Assembly: GCF_946886695.1 (NCBI RefSeq)
Contig: NZ_CAMPJD010000052.1
Coordinates: forward strand, 1-31,750
Direction: 5' to 3'
From: an uncultured Pseudoxanthomonas sp.
GTDB lineage: Bacteria > Pseudomonadota > Gammaproteobacteria > Xanthomonadales > Xanthomonadaceae
Length of the DNA stretch: 31,750 bases
Positions 1 through 8,682 of the stretch are shown here, in pieces; position 1 is the stretch's first letter; the number at the start of each line of letters is the position of its first letter. The position numbers and the translations under genes are program-made. The notes under the pieces are model-generated. The model was given only the letters and a program-made list of their open reading frames with translations, searched no databases and was not told where the DNA came from.

Positions 1-12
1 CCGGAGACCCCC

Positions 13-855
13 ATGAAACTGCTCGCCCCCCTCGCCGCCGCCGTCCTGCTCGCCGTCGCCTCGGCCAACGCCCAGGCCGCCCACGTACTGGTGGTGCTGT
101 CCGACGCCGACCACCTCGACCTGCGCGACGGCCAGGTCTACCCCACTGGCTTCTACCTCAACGAACTGATGCAACCGGTCAAGGCACTGCGCGACGCCGG
201 CCACGAAGTCACTTTCGCCACACCGGAGGGCCGCGCTCCGACCGTGGACCGCACCTCGGTGGACAAGGCCTATTTCGGCAACGACGCTGCCAGCCTGCAA
301 TCGCACACCGACCTGCTGGCGCAGTTGAAGCTGACGTCCGCCACGCAGTCGCCGGTGCTCAGCCTGGCCCGGGTGGAGCAGATCGGTTACGGCGAATTCG
401 ACGCCGTCTACATCCCCGGCGGCCACGCGCCCATGCAGGACCTGCTGGCCAGCCCGGCGCTGGGTCGCCTGCTGACCGACTTCCACCAGCAGGGCAAGCC
501 CACCGCCCTGGTATGCCACGGCCCTATCGCCCTGTTGTCCACACTGCCGGGCAACGCCGCGTTCGTGCAGCGGATGGAACGCGACAATCGCGCCCCGGCG
601 CCGGCCGACTGGATCTACGCCGGCTACCAGGTCACGGTGATCAGCAACGATGAGGAAGAACAGGCCAAGGCCGCGCTCAACGGCGGCCGCATGAAGTTCT
701 ACCCGCAGACCGCGCTGCAACAGGCCGGCGTGCAGTACCGCAGCAATGCCCAGCCGTGGCAGTCGAACGTGGTGGTCGATCGGGAACTGATCACCGGCCA
801 GAACCCGGCCTCGGCGCAAGATGTGGCGAAGGTGTTGCTGGAACGGCTGGACTGA
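13..855 (+). CDS. Exported DJ-1/PfpI-family (Hsp31-like) protein
   Basis: A 280-residue protein with an N-terminal signal peptide (hydrophobic residues about 4-20, then ANAQA/A), so it probably acts in the periplasm. The rest matches the type 1 glutamine amidotransferase-like DJ-1/PfpI superfamily. The nucleophile-elbow Cys168 is followed by His169 (ALVCHGP), and Glu51 in the TGFYLNEL segment fits the acidic partner of Hsp31-type members. The PGGHAP segment near residue 135 is also family-typical. Known members are chaperones, glyoxalases or hydrolases; which activity applies here cannot be read from sequence. An export signal is unusual, since most DJ-1 proteins are cytoplasmic. A GGAGA ribosome-binding site at 3-7 supports this start. 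A tandem repeat array begins 70 bp after the stop. Confidence 0.9.
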   Translation: MKLLAPLAAAVLLAVASANAQAAHVLVVLSDADHLDLRDGQVYPTGFYLNELMQPVKALRDAGHEVTFATPEGRAPTVDRTSVDKAYFGNDAASLQSHTDLLAQLKLTSATQSPVLSLARVEQIGYGEFDAVYIPGGHAPMQDLLASPALGRLLTDFHQQGKPTALVCHGPIALLSTLPGNAAFVQRMERDNRAPAPADWIYAGYQVTVISNDEEEQAKAALNGGRMKFYPQTALQQAGVQYRSNAQPWQSNVVVDRELITGQNPASAQDVAKVLLERLD

Positions 856-924
856 CAGCGGCGCCAGCGTGCCCGCCTTGTGCGCTTGCCGACCCGGACA
901 GGCGTACAGGGCGGATCATTCCCC

Positions 925-1302
925 TCTACTCACACAAAGCCTGGCGCTTGAGGCAAAAAGCCTGGCTCTACTCACTCAAAGCCTGGCTCGAGAGGCAAAA
1001 AGCCTGGTTCTACTCACTCAAAGCCTGGCTCGAGAGGCAAAAAGCCTGGTTCTACTCACACGTGGCCTGGCGCGAGAGGAAAAAAGCCTGGCTCTACTCA
1101 CACATAGCCTGGCACGAGAGGGAAAAAGCCTGGCTCTACTCACACATAGCCTGGCGCGAGAGCGAAAAAGCCTGGCTCTACTCACACATAGCCTGGCGCG
1201 AGAGCGAAAAAGCCTGGCTCTACTCACGCAAAGCCTGGTGCGAGAGCGAAAAAGCCTGGCCCGACTCACACATGGCCTGGCGCGCCAGTGAAAAAGCCTC
1301 GG
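925..1302. repeat. Nine-unit 42-bp tandem repeat with an internal 21-bp period
   Basis: Nine head-to-tail 42-bp units begin at 925, 967, 1009, 1051, 1093, 1135, 1177, 1219 and 1261. Units 2 and 3 are identical, units 6 and 7 are identical, and the outer units are the most diverged. Each unit is two related 21-bp halves, each containing AGCCTGG; one half is preceded by a run of five or six A and the other usually by AAA, ATA or similar. There are no unique spacers, so it is not a CRISPR array. Because 21 and 42 are multiples of three, several frames stay open across it (for example 756-1844 and 821-1291 on plus, 1018-1269 on minus) and spell heptad-like repeats. Substitutions are not confined to one codon position and no frame has a convincing start signal, so I do not call a gene. 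Confidence 0.95.
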
Positions 1303-1387
1303 CCATCCTGGTCAGCGATGCCCCGTGCACGACGGTGCCGGATGGTCGGGCCTCATGGGCGCCGTACCCGACGCCTCGATCCACCGG

Positions 1388-1669
1388 TCAGGCCAACAGG
1401 ATCTTCATCAGCGCGACCGTCACCACGGCCGCCACCAGCCAGATCGTCACGCGCCTGAGCAACGCGGCATCCAGCGCCCCAGCTGCCCGCGACTCGCGCG
1501 ACGGAGTGAAACCCACGACCAGCACGTGCACCGGCAGCGCGACCACCAGCAGGAACGCGAACACCCAGTTCAACGTCTCGTCACCCAGCCGGGGCCAGAT
1601 CAACGGCATCACGATGCCGGCGAAGAGGCCGGCGATGGCGGCGGTGATGGGGGTGGGGGTTAGCTTCAT
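1388..1669 (-). CDS. Small inner-membrane protein of unknown function
   Basis: A 93-residue protein that appears to consist of three hydrophobic helices, at about residues 8-26, 33-54 and 71-92, joined by short polar loops; the loop with TPSRESR lies between helices 2 and 3. I do not recognise the family. The reading frame extends upstream to 1879, but the extra 70 residues are not membrane-like and cover a region with several small hairpins, so the start at 1669 (MKLTP) is preferred; an alternative Met lies four residues upstream at 1681. Neither has a strong ribosome-binding site. Its stop codon is 85 bp from the end of the 42-bp repeat array, so readthrough transcription would enter the array. 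Confidence 0.6.
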   Translation of the reverse strand: MKLTPTPITAAIAGLFAGIVMPLIWPRLGDETLNWVFAFLLVVALPVHVLVVGFTPSRESRAAGALDAALLRRVTIWLVAAVVTVALMKILLA

Positions 1670-1797
1670 GCGCGACGGCATCCGGACAAATCGTTGCCGC
1701 AGTCTAGCTGGCGCGTCGGACGCGAGCCGGAGACGCGAACCCGAAAGACGTCGGTCCCCACTGAAACTCTGCTTGCGGAGCGGAGACCCAAGTCTCT

Positions 1798-1893
1798 GGT
1801 TCGCTGCATCTCGCTGCGAACCTCTCCAGAACAAAATCATGTAAATGCATTTATCGATGCAAGCTAGCATCTTCATCACTATAGTTTACCGCT
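1798..1893 (+). promoter_or_regulatory. A/T-rich promoter-like region before the exported-protein pair
   Basis: Composition drops sharply here compared with the flanking DNA. A 7-bp hairpin (GGTTCGC at 1798-1804 with GCGAACC at 1816-1822) is followed by an A/T-rich stretch that ends in a TATAGT hexamer at 1880-1885, about 40 bp before the ATG at 1923. No good -35 match sits at the right distance, so the promoter is only a suggestion. Confidence 0.3.
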
Positions 1894-1922
1894 ACTGAAC
1901 ACAGGGGCTTGGACTCAGTCGC

Positions 1923-2672
1923 ATGAGGAAGAAGGCGCTCATACCGGTAGTTGCTGTTGCTTTGCTGGCCGCAGGCGGAGCGGCGATCCTCGTTAAAGAG
2001 AGAAGTAGTGCGCCAGACGCGTCATCGGGCGACTACAGATCTACCCCGGGGGAAGCGTCGAAGAGCGAAGCTGATGGGCAACACGCCGTGGAAGCCGCGC
2101 ATATTGGGGACACTCTGCAAAAGCAGCACCAACCCCATCCTTTTCCGGACATGGCGAAATCAAGGGATCGACTGCCCTTGGATGCAGATCCGTTCATTGC
2201 CGAAAGCAAAGACGAGCAACGGTGGCTTGACCGAAACGGATATCCGAACGCCGAGCAGTGGAACACCTACTCGAGCGCTCCTGATCACGTGTTGATGCAG
2301 GCTGCCGATGCTGGAGACAAAATCGCGTACGTGATGCTGGAAGGCCGCGCCCTTGCAAAAGGCGATAAAACGGCCATTAACGGGCTGCTTGATGAAGCGA
2401 GTTCTGGATCCAATTTCGCAATCATGACGCTCGCCGCATACATGGCGGGAAGTCCTGGAAGCAACCTCGAACTTGGCTATGCCTATTCGCGTGTTGCTGA
2501 AATGCGCGGTGACTACAGAATTGCCGCAGCCCGAGAAGGAATGTTTCCCCGCGCATTGACGTCGGAAGAGAAGCTAAGAGGGGAAGCGAGAGCACTAAGC
2601 ATCTTCAATGAATTGAAGAAAGCGTCCAGGATCAACCAGTTTGTTGACCCAAGGCCTATCGGAAGTCGATAA
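1923..2672 (+). CDS. Membrane-anchored or exported hypothetical protein
   Basis: A 249-residue protein with basic residues at 2-4 and a hydrophobic segment at about 5-23, which acts as a signal anchor or uncleaved signal peptide. A Ser/Glu/His-rich linker follows (about 25-85). The C-terminal half (about 95-230) is mostly helical and vaguely like a Sel1/TPR-type helical repeat protein (repeated A-x-x-G-D/S and YAYSRVAEMRGD). There are no cysteines. I do not recognise the family. The next gene starts 15 bp after the stop, so the two are probably co-transcribed. Base composition is lower in GC than the surrounding genes, which fits recent acquisition of this segment. The start was chosen because the signal anchor begins there; the ribosome-binding site is weak. 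Confidence 0.75.
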   Translation: MRKKALIPVVAVALLAAGGAAILVKERSSAPDASSGDYRSTPGEASKSEADGQHAVEAAHIGDTLQKQHQPHPFPDMAKSRDRLPLDADPFIAESKDEQRWLDRNGYPNAEQWNTYSSAPDHVLMQAADAGDKIAYVMLEGRALAKGDKTAINGLLDEASSGSNFAIMTLAAYMAGSPGSNLELGYAYSRVAEMRGDYRIAAAREGMFPRALTSEEKLRGEARALSIFNELKKASRINQFVDPRPIGSR

Positions 2673-2687
2673 CAACCAGGGAGTTTT

Positions 2688-3209
2688 ATGAAGAAGAAAC
2701 GGAGCTTGTGGATTCTGTCGGGATTGATCTTCTCGGCGACTGCGATCGCGTGCGTGACATTGCCATTGCCCATACCACCTCTTCCGGTGAAGTTGAGCTG
2801 GACTGATTTGGCCAAAGCCAAGGCTGAAGGATTTTCAAATCCTGGACACGCTGCGGCAATGAAGAAGATTGATTCATATGCATCGACAGTTGTAGGCGAC
2901 GCTACCTGGCAGAAGAACAACTATCAGGGCTACTTCAATTACAGCAGCCCCCTCGGTGGGGCCAACATGATCTTTATCGATAAGCCTTGCGGCAAGAAGG
3001 CCATTGATCAGTCGGAAAAGGGACTAGCAGACACTGGTGGCGGTGGCGGCCCATTTGATGACATCGGCCTGCCAGGCGCACCAGGCGGTGGACATTGCTC
3101 TATCGGCAGTGAGCCACGTCAAGCTTGCACTAGTGTTGGAGACCCGCAGGGTGCCAGCACTGGCAACCAAGTCTGCCAGTGGGTAAACGTAGACGTCTTG
3201 GTTTGCTGA
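2688..3209 (+). CDS. Exported glycine-rich, cysteine-containing hypothetical protein
   Basis: A 173-residue protein with a basic start (MKKKR) and hydrophobic residues 7-21, followed directly by Cys22. This could be a signal peptidase I site or a non-ideal lipobox (AIAC). A proline-rich stretch (25-33), a helical part and a glycine-rich segment (about 117-136) follow. Cysteines at 101, 137, 147, 163 and 173 suggest disulfide bonds outside the cytoplasm; Cys173 is the last residue. No family is recognised. An AGGGAG ribosome-binding site at 2678-2683 supports the start. It follows the preceding membrane-anchored protein by 15 bp and is followed by a strong hairpin terminator, so the two form a small unit, perhaps with linked function at the cell envelope. 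Confidence 0.75.
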   Translation: MKKKRSLWILSGLIFSATAIACVTLPLPIPPLPVKLSWTDLAKAKAEGFSNPGHAAAMKKIDSYASTVVGDATWQKNNYQGYFNYSSPLGGANMIFIDKPCGKKAIDQSEKGLADTGGGGGPFDDIGLPGAPGGGHCSIGSEPRQACTSVGDPQGASTGNQVCQWVNVDVLVC

Positions 3210-3291
3210 CTTGACAGCCGACTGATCGCGCGCTTTGGCCAGTTTTCGGCTCTCTAGCGGGCGCCGCCTGCGACACGGCTACATGAACAAG

Positions 3292-3320
3292 AAGGGCCGC
3301 CCTAAGGCGGCCCTTCCTTT
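3292..3320 (+). terminator. Hairpin terminator after the exported-protein pair
   Basis: A perfect 10-bp stem (3292-3301 with 3306-3315) with a CTAA loop, followed by CCTTT. It lies 82 bp after the stop of the upstream gene and fits a rho-independent terminator with a short U tract. Confidence 0.8.
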
Positions 3321-3529
3321 GAGCCTTCATTGCGTCACTCGTCGGGCCAATACGATGACCTGGAACCGGATTTCATAACAATGAAAGAACTGTCATCACT
3401 GGAAAAAACCCCACTGCTTGGGGTCCTCCATGCAAAGTGGTTTCGCTTAGGCCAGCTGGCAAGAATCGCGGCTTGGAGAGCGCTCGGAATGGTAGCTCCG
3501 CCTCCTAGGTCTTTTGTCGTTTGAGTGCA
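3321..3529. other. Intergenic stretch with no supported gene
   Basis: With the region just before it, this makes about 320 bp between two convergent genes. A short frame (ATG at 3381 to 3524, 47 codons) exists but lacks a ribosome-binding site and any recognisable domain. Apart from the terminator just upstream I see nothing else here. Confidence 0.5.
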
Positions 3530-4255
3530 CTAGCGACTCTGGGGACCATCTGGTAGCGGCTGATTGAGAAGTCGTGCAGTCGCAATATGGGGAGTCATTC
3601 CCGCAGCATCGAGCGTGGTGAGACCCTCACGCACTCGCGCTTTGTAAAAGTCGGTCAGGTGTCTGGAACCGGACACTTGCTCGTACTCTATGCAGTATCT
3701 GTCGAGCTCGCTTAGCAAAGGGATGAGGTCTCTCCTGAATACATTCCAATCCGTAGCAGCGAATTCGCCCGGCTGGTTCCAGGCTAGCTTTTCGCGAATC
3801 AGGTTACTTCGTCGCTCCAAATTTTCGAGGATTTCTCGGACTGATTTCTCAGTGAAGGCCATCGTACCTATCATGGTGTAGTGCCTGTCTTGGAATACTT
3901 GCGGGGCAGGCCTATCCATAAGCCTATTCCATTCGACGAGCACGCCATCTAGGCGTTTATGCATTTCGGAGAGCTTCGCCTGAACTTCCAGATGCTGATT
4001 CTGGAGCTCCAGCTGCTTGCGAGTATCCGCAGCCTCGTCCCTAGTTGTTCTTAGTGTCAGTACTACAAGAACGACAGTAATTATTCCGATCACCGGATTC
4101 AGCACACCGCTGAAGTAGTTTCCGAATTGCGACCAAGCATCTGGCCCCCCCACCGGCAATACCTGAAAGCTATAGGCATAGGCGCCGATTGCTAGAACGG
4201 CCACAGCGAAGGCCGTAACCAGCATTGCGCGCTCAATCCAATTCAGTCTGCCCAT
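3530..4255 (-). CDS. Two-helix membrane protein resembling putative phage abortive-infection proteins
   Basis: A 241-residue protein with two membrane segments (about 11-30 and 55-69), a coiled-coil-like stretch rich in Glu, Gln and Lys (about 70-105), and a helical cytoplasmic domain to the end. The segment FGNYFSGVLNP at residues 44-54, just before the second helix, resembles the N-terminal signature of proteins annotated as putative phage abortive infection protein (putAbiC-type), which have the same order of two helices, coiled coil and soluble domain. That link is recalled by pattern, not by search, and defence activity is inference. The gene is A/T-richer than the chromosome around it and lies beside the 3' end of a tRNA gene, both common for defence genes. 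The start is preceded by GGGGGCG-rich sequence. Confidence 0.75.
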   Translation of the reverse strand: MGRLNWIERAMLVTAFAVAVLAIGAYAYSFQVLPVGGPDAWSQFGNYFSGVLNPVIGIITVVLVVLTLRTTRDEAADTRKQLELQNQHLEVQAKLSEMHKRLDGVLVEWNRLMDRPAPQVFQDRHYTMIGTMAFTEKSVREILENLERRSNLIREKLAWNQPGEFAATDWNVFRRDLIPLLSELDRYCIEYEQVSGSRHLTDFYKARVREGLTTLDAAGMTPHIATARLLNQPLPDGPQSR

Positions 4256-4396
4256 AGTTCGCCCGCCCCCTTTTTGCGTAGCCTAACGTCCGAGGAGTCG
4301 CTGAGTCATTGCGACTTATCGAGCATGGGTAAGAGCATGGGATTGCTGTAGATCATTGAATTTTTACCTTGCAATTCAATGATTTGGAAGAATTCG

Positions 4397-4486
4397 TGGC
4401 GGAGAGAGTGGGATTCGAACCCACGGTAGGCTTGCACCTACGGCAGTTTTCAAGACTGCTGCCTTAAACCGCTCGGCCATCTCTCC
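4397..4486 (-). tRNA. serT: tRNA-Ser (anticodon TGA)
   Basis: The 90-nt gene has a 7-bp acceptor stem (GGAGAGA with TCTCTCC), an encoded CCA end at 4397-4399, a GGTTCGAATCC T-arm, a long variable arm typical of class II tRNAs, and an anticodon loop CTTGAAA that gives anticodon TGA, reading UCA and related serine codons. Its 3' end faces the A/T-rich segment at 1850-4396. Confidence 0.97.
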
Positions 4487-4599
4487 GTTGTCTGGAACTG
4501 CCCGCGACCCCGTCGCGGTGAATCGCCACCCTGCCCCGGCGGCGCGCCCGGCCCCTTGCGGGCCGGACGGCATTTTCGCACGAACACCCTGCCCGTGGC

Positions 4600-5607
4600 T
4601 TACGACGCCTTCTTCACCTTGCCGGCGTGGGTGTTGTCGATGGCCATCGCGATGGCCTTCTCCTTCTCCTCCGAACACTTGCCGCCGCAATCCAGCCGCG
4701 AGGATTCGATCTGCTGCGGCAGGTGCTCGGCCAGGAAATCGATGAACACCCGCACCGCCGGCAACATGCCCCGGCGCGAGGCGAACACCGCATGGCAGAT
4801 ACCCTGCGGCAGGCTCCATTCCGGCAGCACCACCTCCAGCTCGCCCTTGCGCACCGCGTCCGCGCACACCGTTTCCGGCAGCAGCGTGATGCCGTAACCG
4901 TCCTTCGCCATCGACTGCAGCAGCGGGAAATCGAAACCCGCCAGGCGCGGATTCAACTCGATGCGGCGCACTTCGCCATTGGGCCCATGCAGCTCCCAGC
5001 GCTGGCGCGCCTCGTCCTCGCTGATGCTCAGCGTGACGTGTTCGGCCAGGTCTTCCGGCACCTTCGGGCGGCCAGCGCGGTTGAGGTACTTCGGACTGGC
5101 GACCAGCAACTCCTGGATCTGGCCAAAGCTGCGCATCACCAGGCTGCCGTCGTCATCCAGCTTGGCGCGCACGCGCAGGGCCACGTCGTAGCCCTCGTTG
5201 ATGATGTCCACGCGGCGGTTGTTGACGTGCAACTGCAGCCGCACCTTCGGGTACTTGTCGAGGAACGCCGGCAGGATCTTGGGCAACTGCATCTGTGCCA
5301 CCGCCACCGGCACGCTGACGCGCACCACGCCCCGCGGTTCCGCACTCAGGCGATCGACCACCTCGCGCGCGGCCTGCGCTTCGGCCAGCATCGTCTGCGC
5401 ATGGCGGTGCACGCTCATGCCCACGTCGGTCACCGCGAAGCGGCGCGTCGAACGCTGCAGCAGGCGCACGCCCAGGTCGGTTTCCAGCTGGCTGATGCGC
5501 CGGCTCAGGCGCGACTTGGGAATGCCCAGCGCCCGCTCGGCCGCGGCGAAGCCGCCGTGGTCCACCACCATGGCGAAGTAATAGAGGTCATTGAGGTCGT
5601 GCTGCAT
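4600..5607 (-). CDS. LysR-family transcriptional regulator
   Basis: A 335-residue regulator. Residues 1-60 form the winged helix-turn-helix (GGFAAAERALGIPKSRLSRR, then ISQLETDLGVRLLQRSTR), followed by a linker helix and a periplasmic-binding-protein-like effector domain (about 90-295). It is divergent from the FMN azoreductase at 5724 with 116 bp between them, the standard LysR arrangement, so it probably controls that gene and itself; the effector may be a quinone, azo or other electrophilic compound (inference). The protein ends in an unusual tail of about 30 residues (after LPQQIESSR) that is rich in Lys and Glu and carries two Cys; typical LysR proteins are near 300 residues. The tail cysteines could respond to redox or electrophiles, which is speculation. 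Confidence 0.93.
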   Translation of the reverse strand: MQHDLNDLYYFAMVVDHGGFAAAERALGIPKSRLSRRISQLETDLGVRLLQRSTRRFAVTDVGMSVHRHAQTMLAEAQAAREVVDRLSAEPRGVVRVSVPVAVAQMQLPKILPAFLDKYPKVRLQLHVNNRRVDIINEGYDVALRVRAKLDDDGSLVMRSFGQIQELLVASPKYLNRAGRPKVPEDLAEHVTLSISEDEARQRWELHGPNGEVRRIELNPRLAGFDFPLLQSMAKDGYGITLLPETVCADAVRKGELEVVLPEWSLPQGICHAVFASRRGMLPAVRVFIDFLAEHLPQQIESSRLDCGGKCSEEKEKAIAMAIDNTHAGKVKKAS

Positions 5608-5723
5608 GAATTAGATCCACCTTTAGAACAATCAGTGACGTTTGACCACGTTTATCCTACAAATGCAACGACCTACAGTGTTCTCCAACGCGGTTGAGGC
5701 CGCATCCCGACCGGAGAACCACC
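5608..5723. promoter_or_regulatory. Divergent promoter region between LysR regulator and azoreductase
   Basis: A 116-bp divergent spacer. Short inverted arms GAACA (5626-5630) and TGTTC (5679-5683) are present, but they are far apart and weak as an operator claim. A GGAGAA ribosome-binding site at 5713 precedes the azoreductase ATG. Confidence 0.45.
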
Positions 5724-6302
5724 ATGAAACTATTGCATATCGACAGCAGCGCCCTGGCCGCCAATTCCGTCAGCCGACAACTGACCGCCGCCATCGTAGC
5801 CCGTTGGCAGGACACCGTGCCCGGCCTGGAGGTCACCTACCGCGACCTGGACGCCGACCCGCTGCCCCACCTGACCAACGCCGTACTGGGTGGGGGCGAT
5901 GCCGCCGCCGCACAAGCCGGCGAGGCGGCGATGCAGCAGTTCCTGGCCGCCGACGTCATCGTGGTGGGCGTGCCGCGCTACAACTTCGGCGTGCCGTCCA
6001 CGCTGAAGGCCTGGATCGACCGCATCGCCGTGGCCGGCCACACCTTCAAGTACACCGAGAACGGCCCGGTGGGCCTGGCCGGCGGCAAGCAGGTGATCGT
6101 GGCCGAGGCCAGCGGTGGCGAATACGCCGGTACGGCGATCGACTTCGTGGCGCCGTACCTGAAGCAGGTGTTCGGCTTCCTCGGCATCACCGATGTGGAG
6201 TTCATCCGCGCCGAGCGCGTGGCGTATTCGCCGCAGCACAAGGCCGAGGCCATCGAGGCCGCGCTGGCGAGCATCCCCGCGCCGCTGCGCAAGGCCGCCT
6301 GA
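5724..6302 (+). CDS. azoR: FMN-dependent NADH-azoreductase
   Basis: A 192-residue flavodoxin-fold protein of the AzoR/AcpD family, which uses NAD(P)H and bound FMN to reduce azo dyes and quinones in the cytoplasm and protects against thiol-reactive electrophiles. Seen here: the N-terminal MKLLHIDSSA phosphate-binding loop with SVSRQLT after it, the FMN-contacting PRYNFGVPSTLKAWIDRI segment (about 94-111), and the GLAGGKQVIVAEASGG segment. The length is normal for the family. The frame is open to a TTG at 5694, but the ATG at 5724 has a GGAGAA ribosome-binding site and begins exactly with the conserved strand. It is divergent from a LysR regulator, its likely controller. Confidence 0.93.
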   Translation: MKLLHIDSSALAANSVSRQLTAAIVARWQDTVPGLEVTYRDLDADPLPHLTNAVLGGGDAAAAQAGEAAMQQFLAADVIVVGVPRYNFGVPSTLKAWIDRIAVAGHTFKYTENGPVGLAGGKQVIVAEASGGEYAGTAIDFVAPYLKQVFGFLGITDVEFIRAERVAYSPQHKAEAIEAALASIPAPLRKAA

Positions 6303-6361
6303 GCCTTCGGGTCGCGGGACGGGGCCGGTATGCTGCCGGCACCCGTTTCCGCCACCCGCCG

Positions 6362-7096
6362 ATGCCCGCCCGGAACACCACGCCCGACGCGATCGACGCC
6401 CCAGAGGCGCTGGCCCTGTTGAAAGCCGCCGCCCGCCCGGACCATCGCGCCGGACTGGCGCGCTACGGCATTCCCGACACGCACGCGCTGGGGGTACCGA
6501 TGCGCGAGATCCAGGCGCTGGGCAAGCGCATCGGCCGTCGTCACACCATGGCCCAACCCCTCTGGGACAGCGGCATCTACGAAGCCCGCCTGCTGGTGGC
6601 TTTCATCGCCGATCCCACGCTCCTCACCCCCACGCAGATGGACCGCTGGTGCCGCCAGTTCGACAACTGGGCGGTCTGCGACACGCTGTGCCTGCACCTG
6701 TTCGACCGCAGTCCGCATGCGTGGGGACGGATCGATGCATGGGCGCGCAAGCGCGGCGAATTCGAGAAACGCGCGGCGTTCGCGCTGCTGACCGGACTGG
6801 CGGTGCACGACCGCCACACACCGGATGCGCGCTTCCTCGCCGGGCTGGTCCACGTGGACGCGGCGGCTGGCGATGCGCGCAACTTCGTCAGCAAGGGCGT
6901 GAGCTGGGCGCTGCGTGCCATCGGCCATCGCAATGCGGCGCTGCATGCCGAAGCGATCGACCGGGCCACCGCGCTGGCGGCGACCGACGATCCGGCGCGA
7001 CGCTGGGTCGGCAAGGATGCGTTGCGCGACCTGGGCCGCGCGGCGGTGCTCGCCAAGGTGGCGAAGGCGACGAAGGGACGCGCGAAGAAGGCTTGA
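6362..7096 (+). CDS. AlkD-like DNA alkylation repair protein
   Basis: A 244-residue all-helical protein of the HEAT-like-repeat DNA glycosylase family (AlkC/AlkD), which removes alkylated purines without base flipping. Trp103 and Asp107 in DNWAVCD line up with the catalytic Trp/Asp pair known from AlkD, and Trp182 in FVSKGVSWALRAIGHRN lines up with its second tryptophan. The order of conserved segments (YEARLLVAFIADP, FDNWAVCD, RAAFALLTGLAVHD, SKGVSWALR) matches the family. The C-terminus has a short Lys-rich tail. The ATG at 6362 starts 59 bp after azoR, so co-transcription is possible; an alkylation or electrophile stress link between the two is plausible but not shown. Confidence 0.88.
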   Translation: MPARNTTPDAIDAPEALALLKAAARPDHRAGLARYGIPDTHALGVPMREIQALGKRIGRRHTMAQPLWDSGIYEARLLVAFIADPTLLTPTQMDRWCRQFDNWAVCDTLCLHLFDRSPHAWGRIDAWARKRGEFEKRAAFALLTGLAVHDRHTPDARFLAGLVHVDAAAGDARNFVSKGVSWALRAIGHRNAALHAEAIDRATALAATDDPARRWVGKDALRDLGRAAVLAKVAKATKGRAKKA

Positions 7097-7098
7097 TG

Positions 7099-7279
7099 CT
7101 CCCCTCGCCCCGCGTGCGGGGAGAGGGTGCCGAAGGCGGGTGAGGGGCGAGCGGAGACTGAGCCTTTACGTGATGATCAACGCTCAACGTTAGCCTGTAA
7201 CCAAGGAGCGGATAATGTTGCGCGAAGAGCGCCCCTCATCCGCCCGTCGGGCACCTTCTCCCCGCAAGCGGGGAGAAGG
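7099..7279. repeat. Inverted pair of about 50-bp dispersed palindromic elements
   Basis: A copy at 7099-7148 and an inverted copy at 7231-7279 share an outer GAGGGGC end and an internal CCCCGC-(N)-GCGGGG hairpin, separated by about 80 bp. They lie between the convergent 3' ends of the alkylation-repair gene and serS. They look like the REP-type elements common between xanthomonad genes and may terminate transcription from both sides. Confidence 0.85.
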
Positions 7280-7290
7280 AATGAGCAACC

Positions 7291-8667
<1,377 letters not shown>

Positions 8668-8682
8668 TCACCGGTGATTCCC

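Noticed and set aside
821..1291. Plus-strand repeat protein starting inside the DJ-1-like gene
   Set aside because: The frame is open only because the repeat period is a multiple of three; there is no ribosome-binding site and the start lies in another gene.
925..1302. CRISPR-like array
   Set aside because: The repeats are contiguous, with no unique spacers, and there are no cas genes in the window.
1325..1663. Plus-strand frame opposite the small membrane protein
   Set aside because: Composition is His/Arg/Gln-rich as expected for an antisense shadow, and no signal supports it.
3330..3524. Small protein between the terminator and the abortive-infection-like gene
   Set aside because: It begins with TTG, or with an internal ATG at 3381 lacking a ribosome-binding site, and has no recognisable domain.
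4397..4486. Prophage or integrase at the tRNA-Ser gene
   Set aside because: No integrase, phage gene or duplicated tRNA end could be found within the window; only composition and gene content suggest an island.
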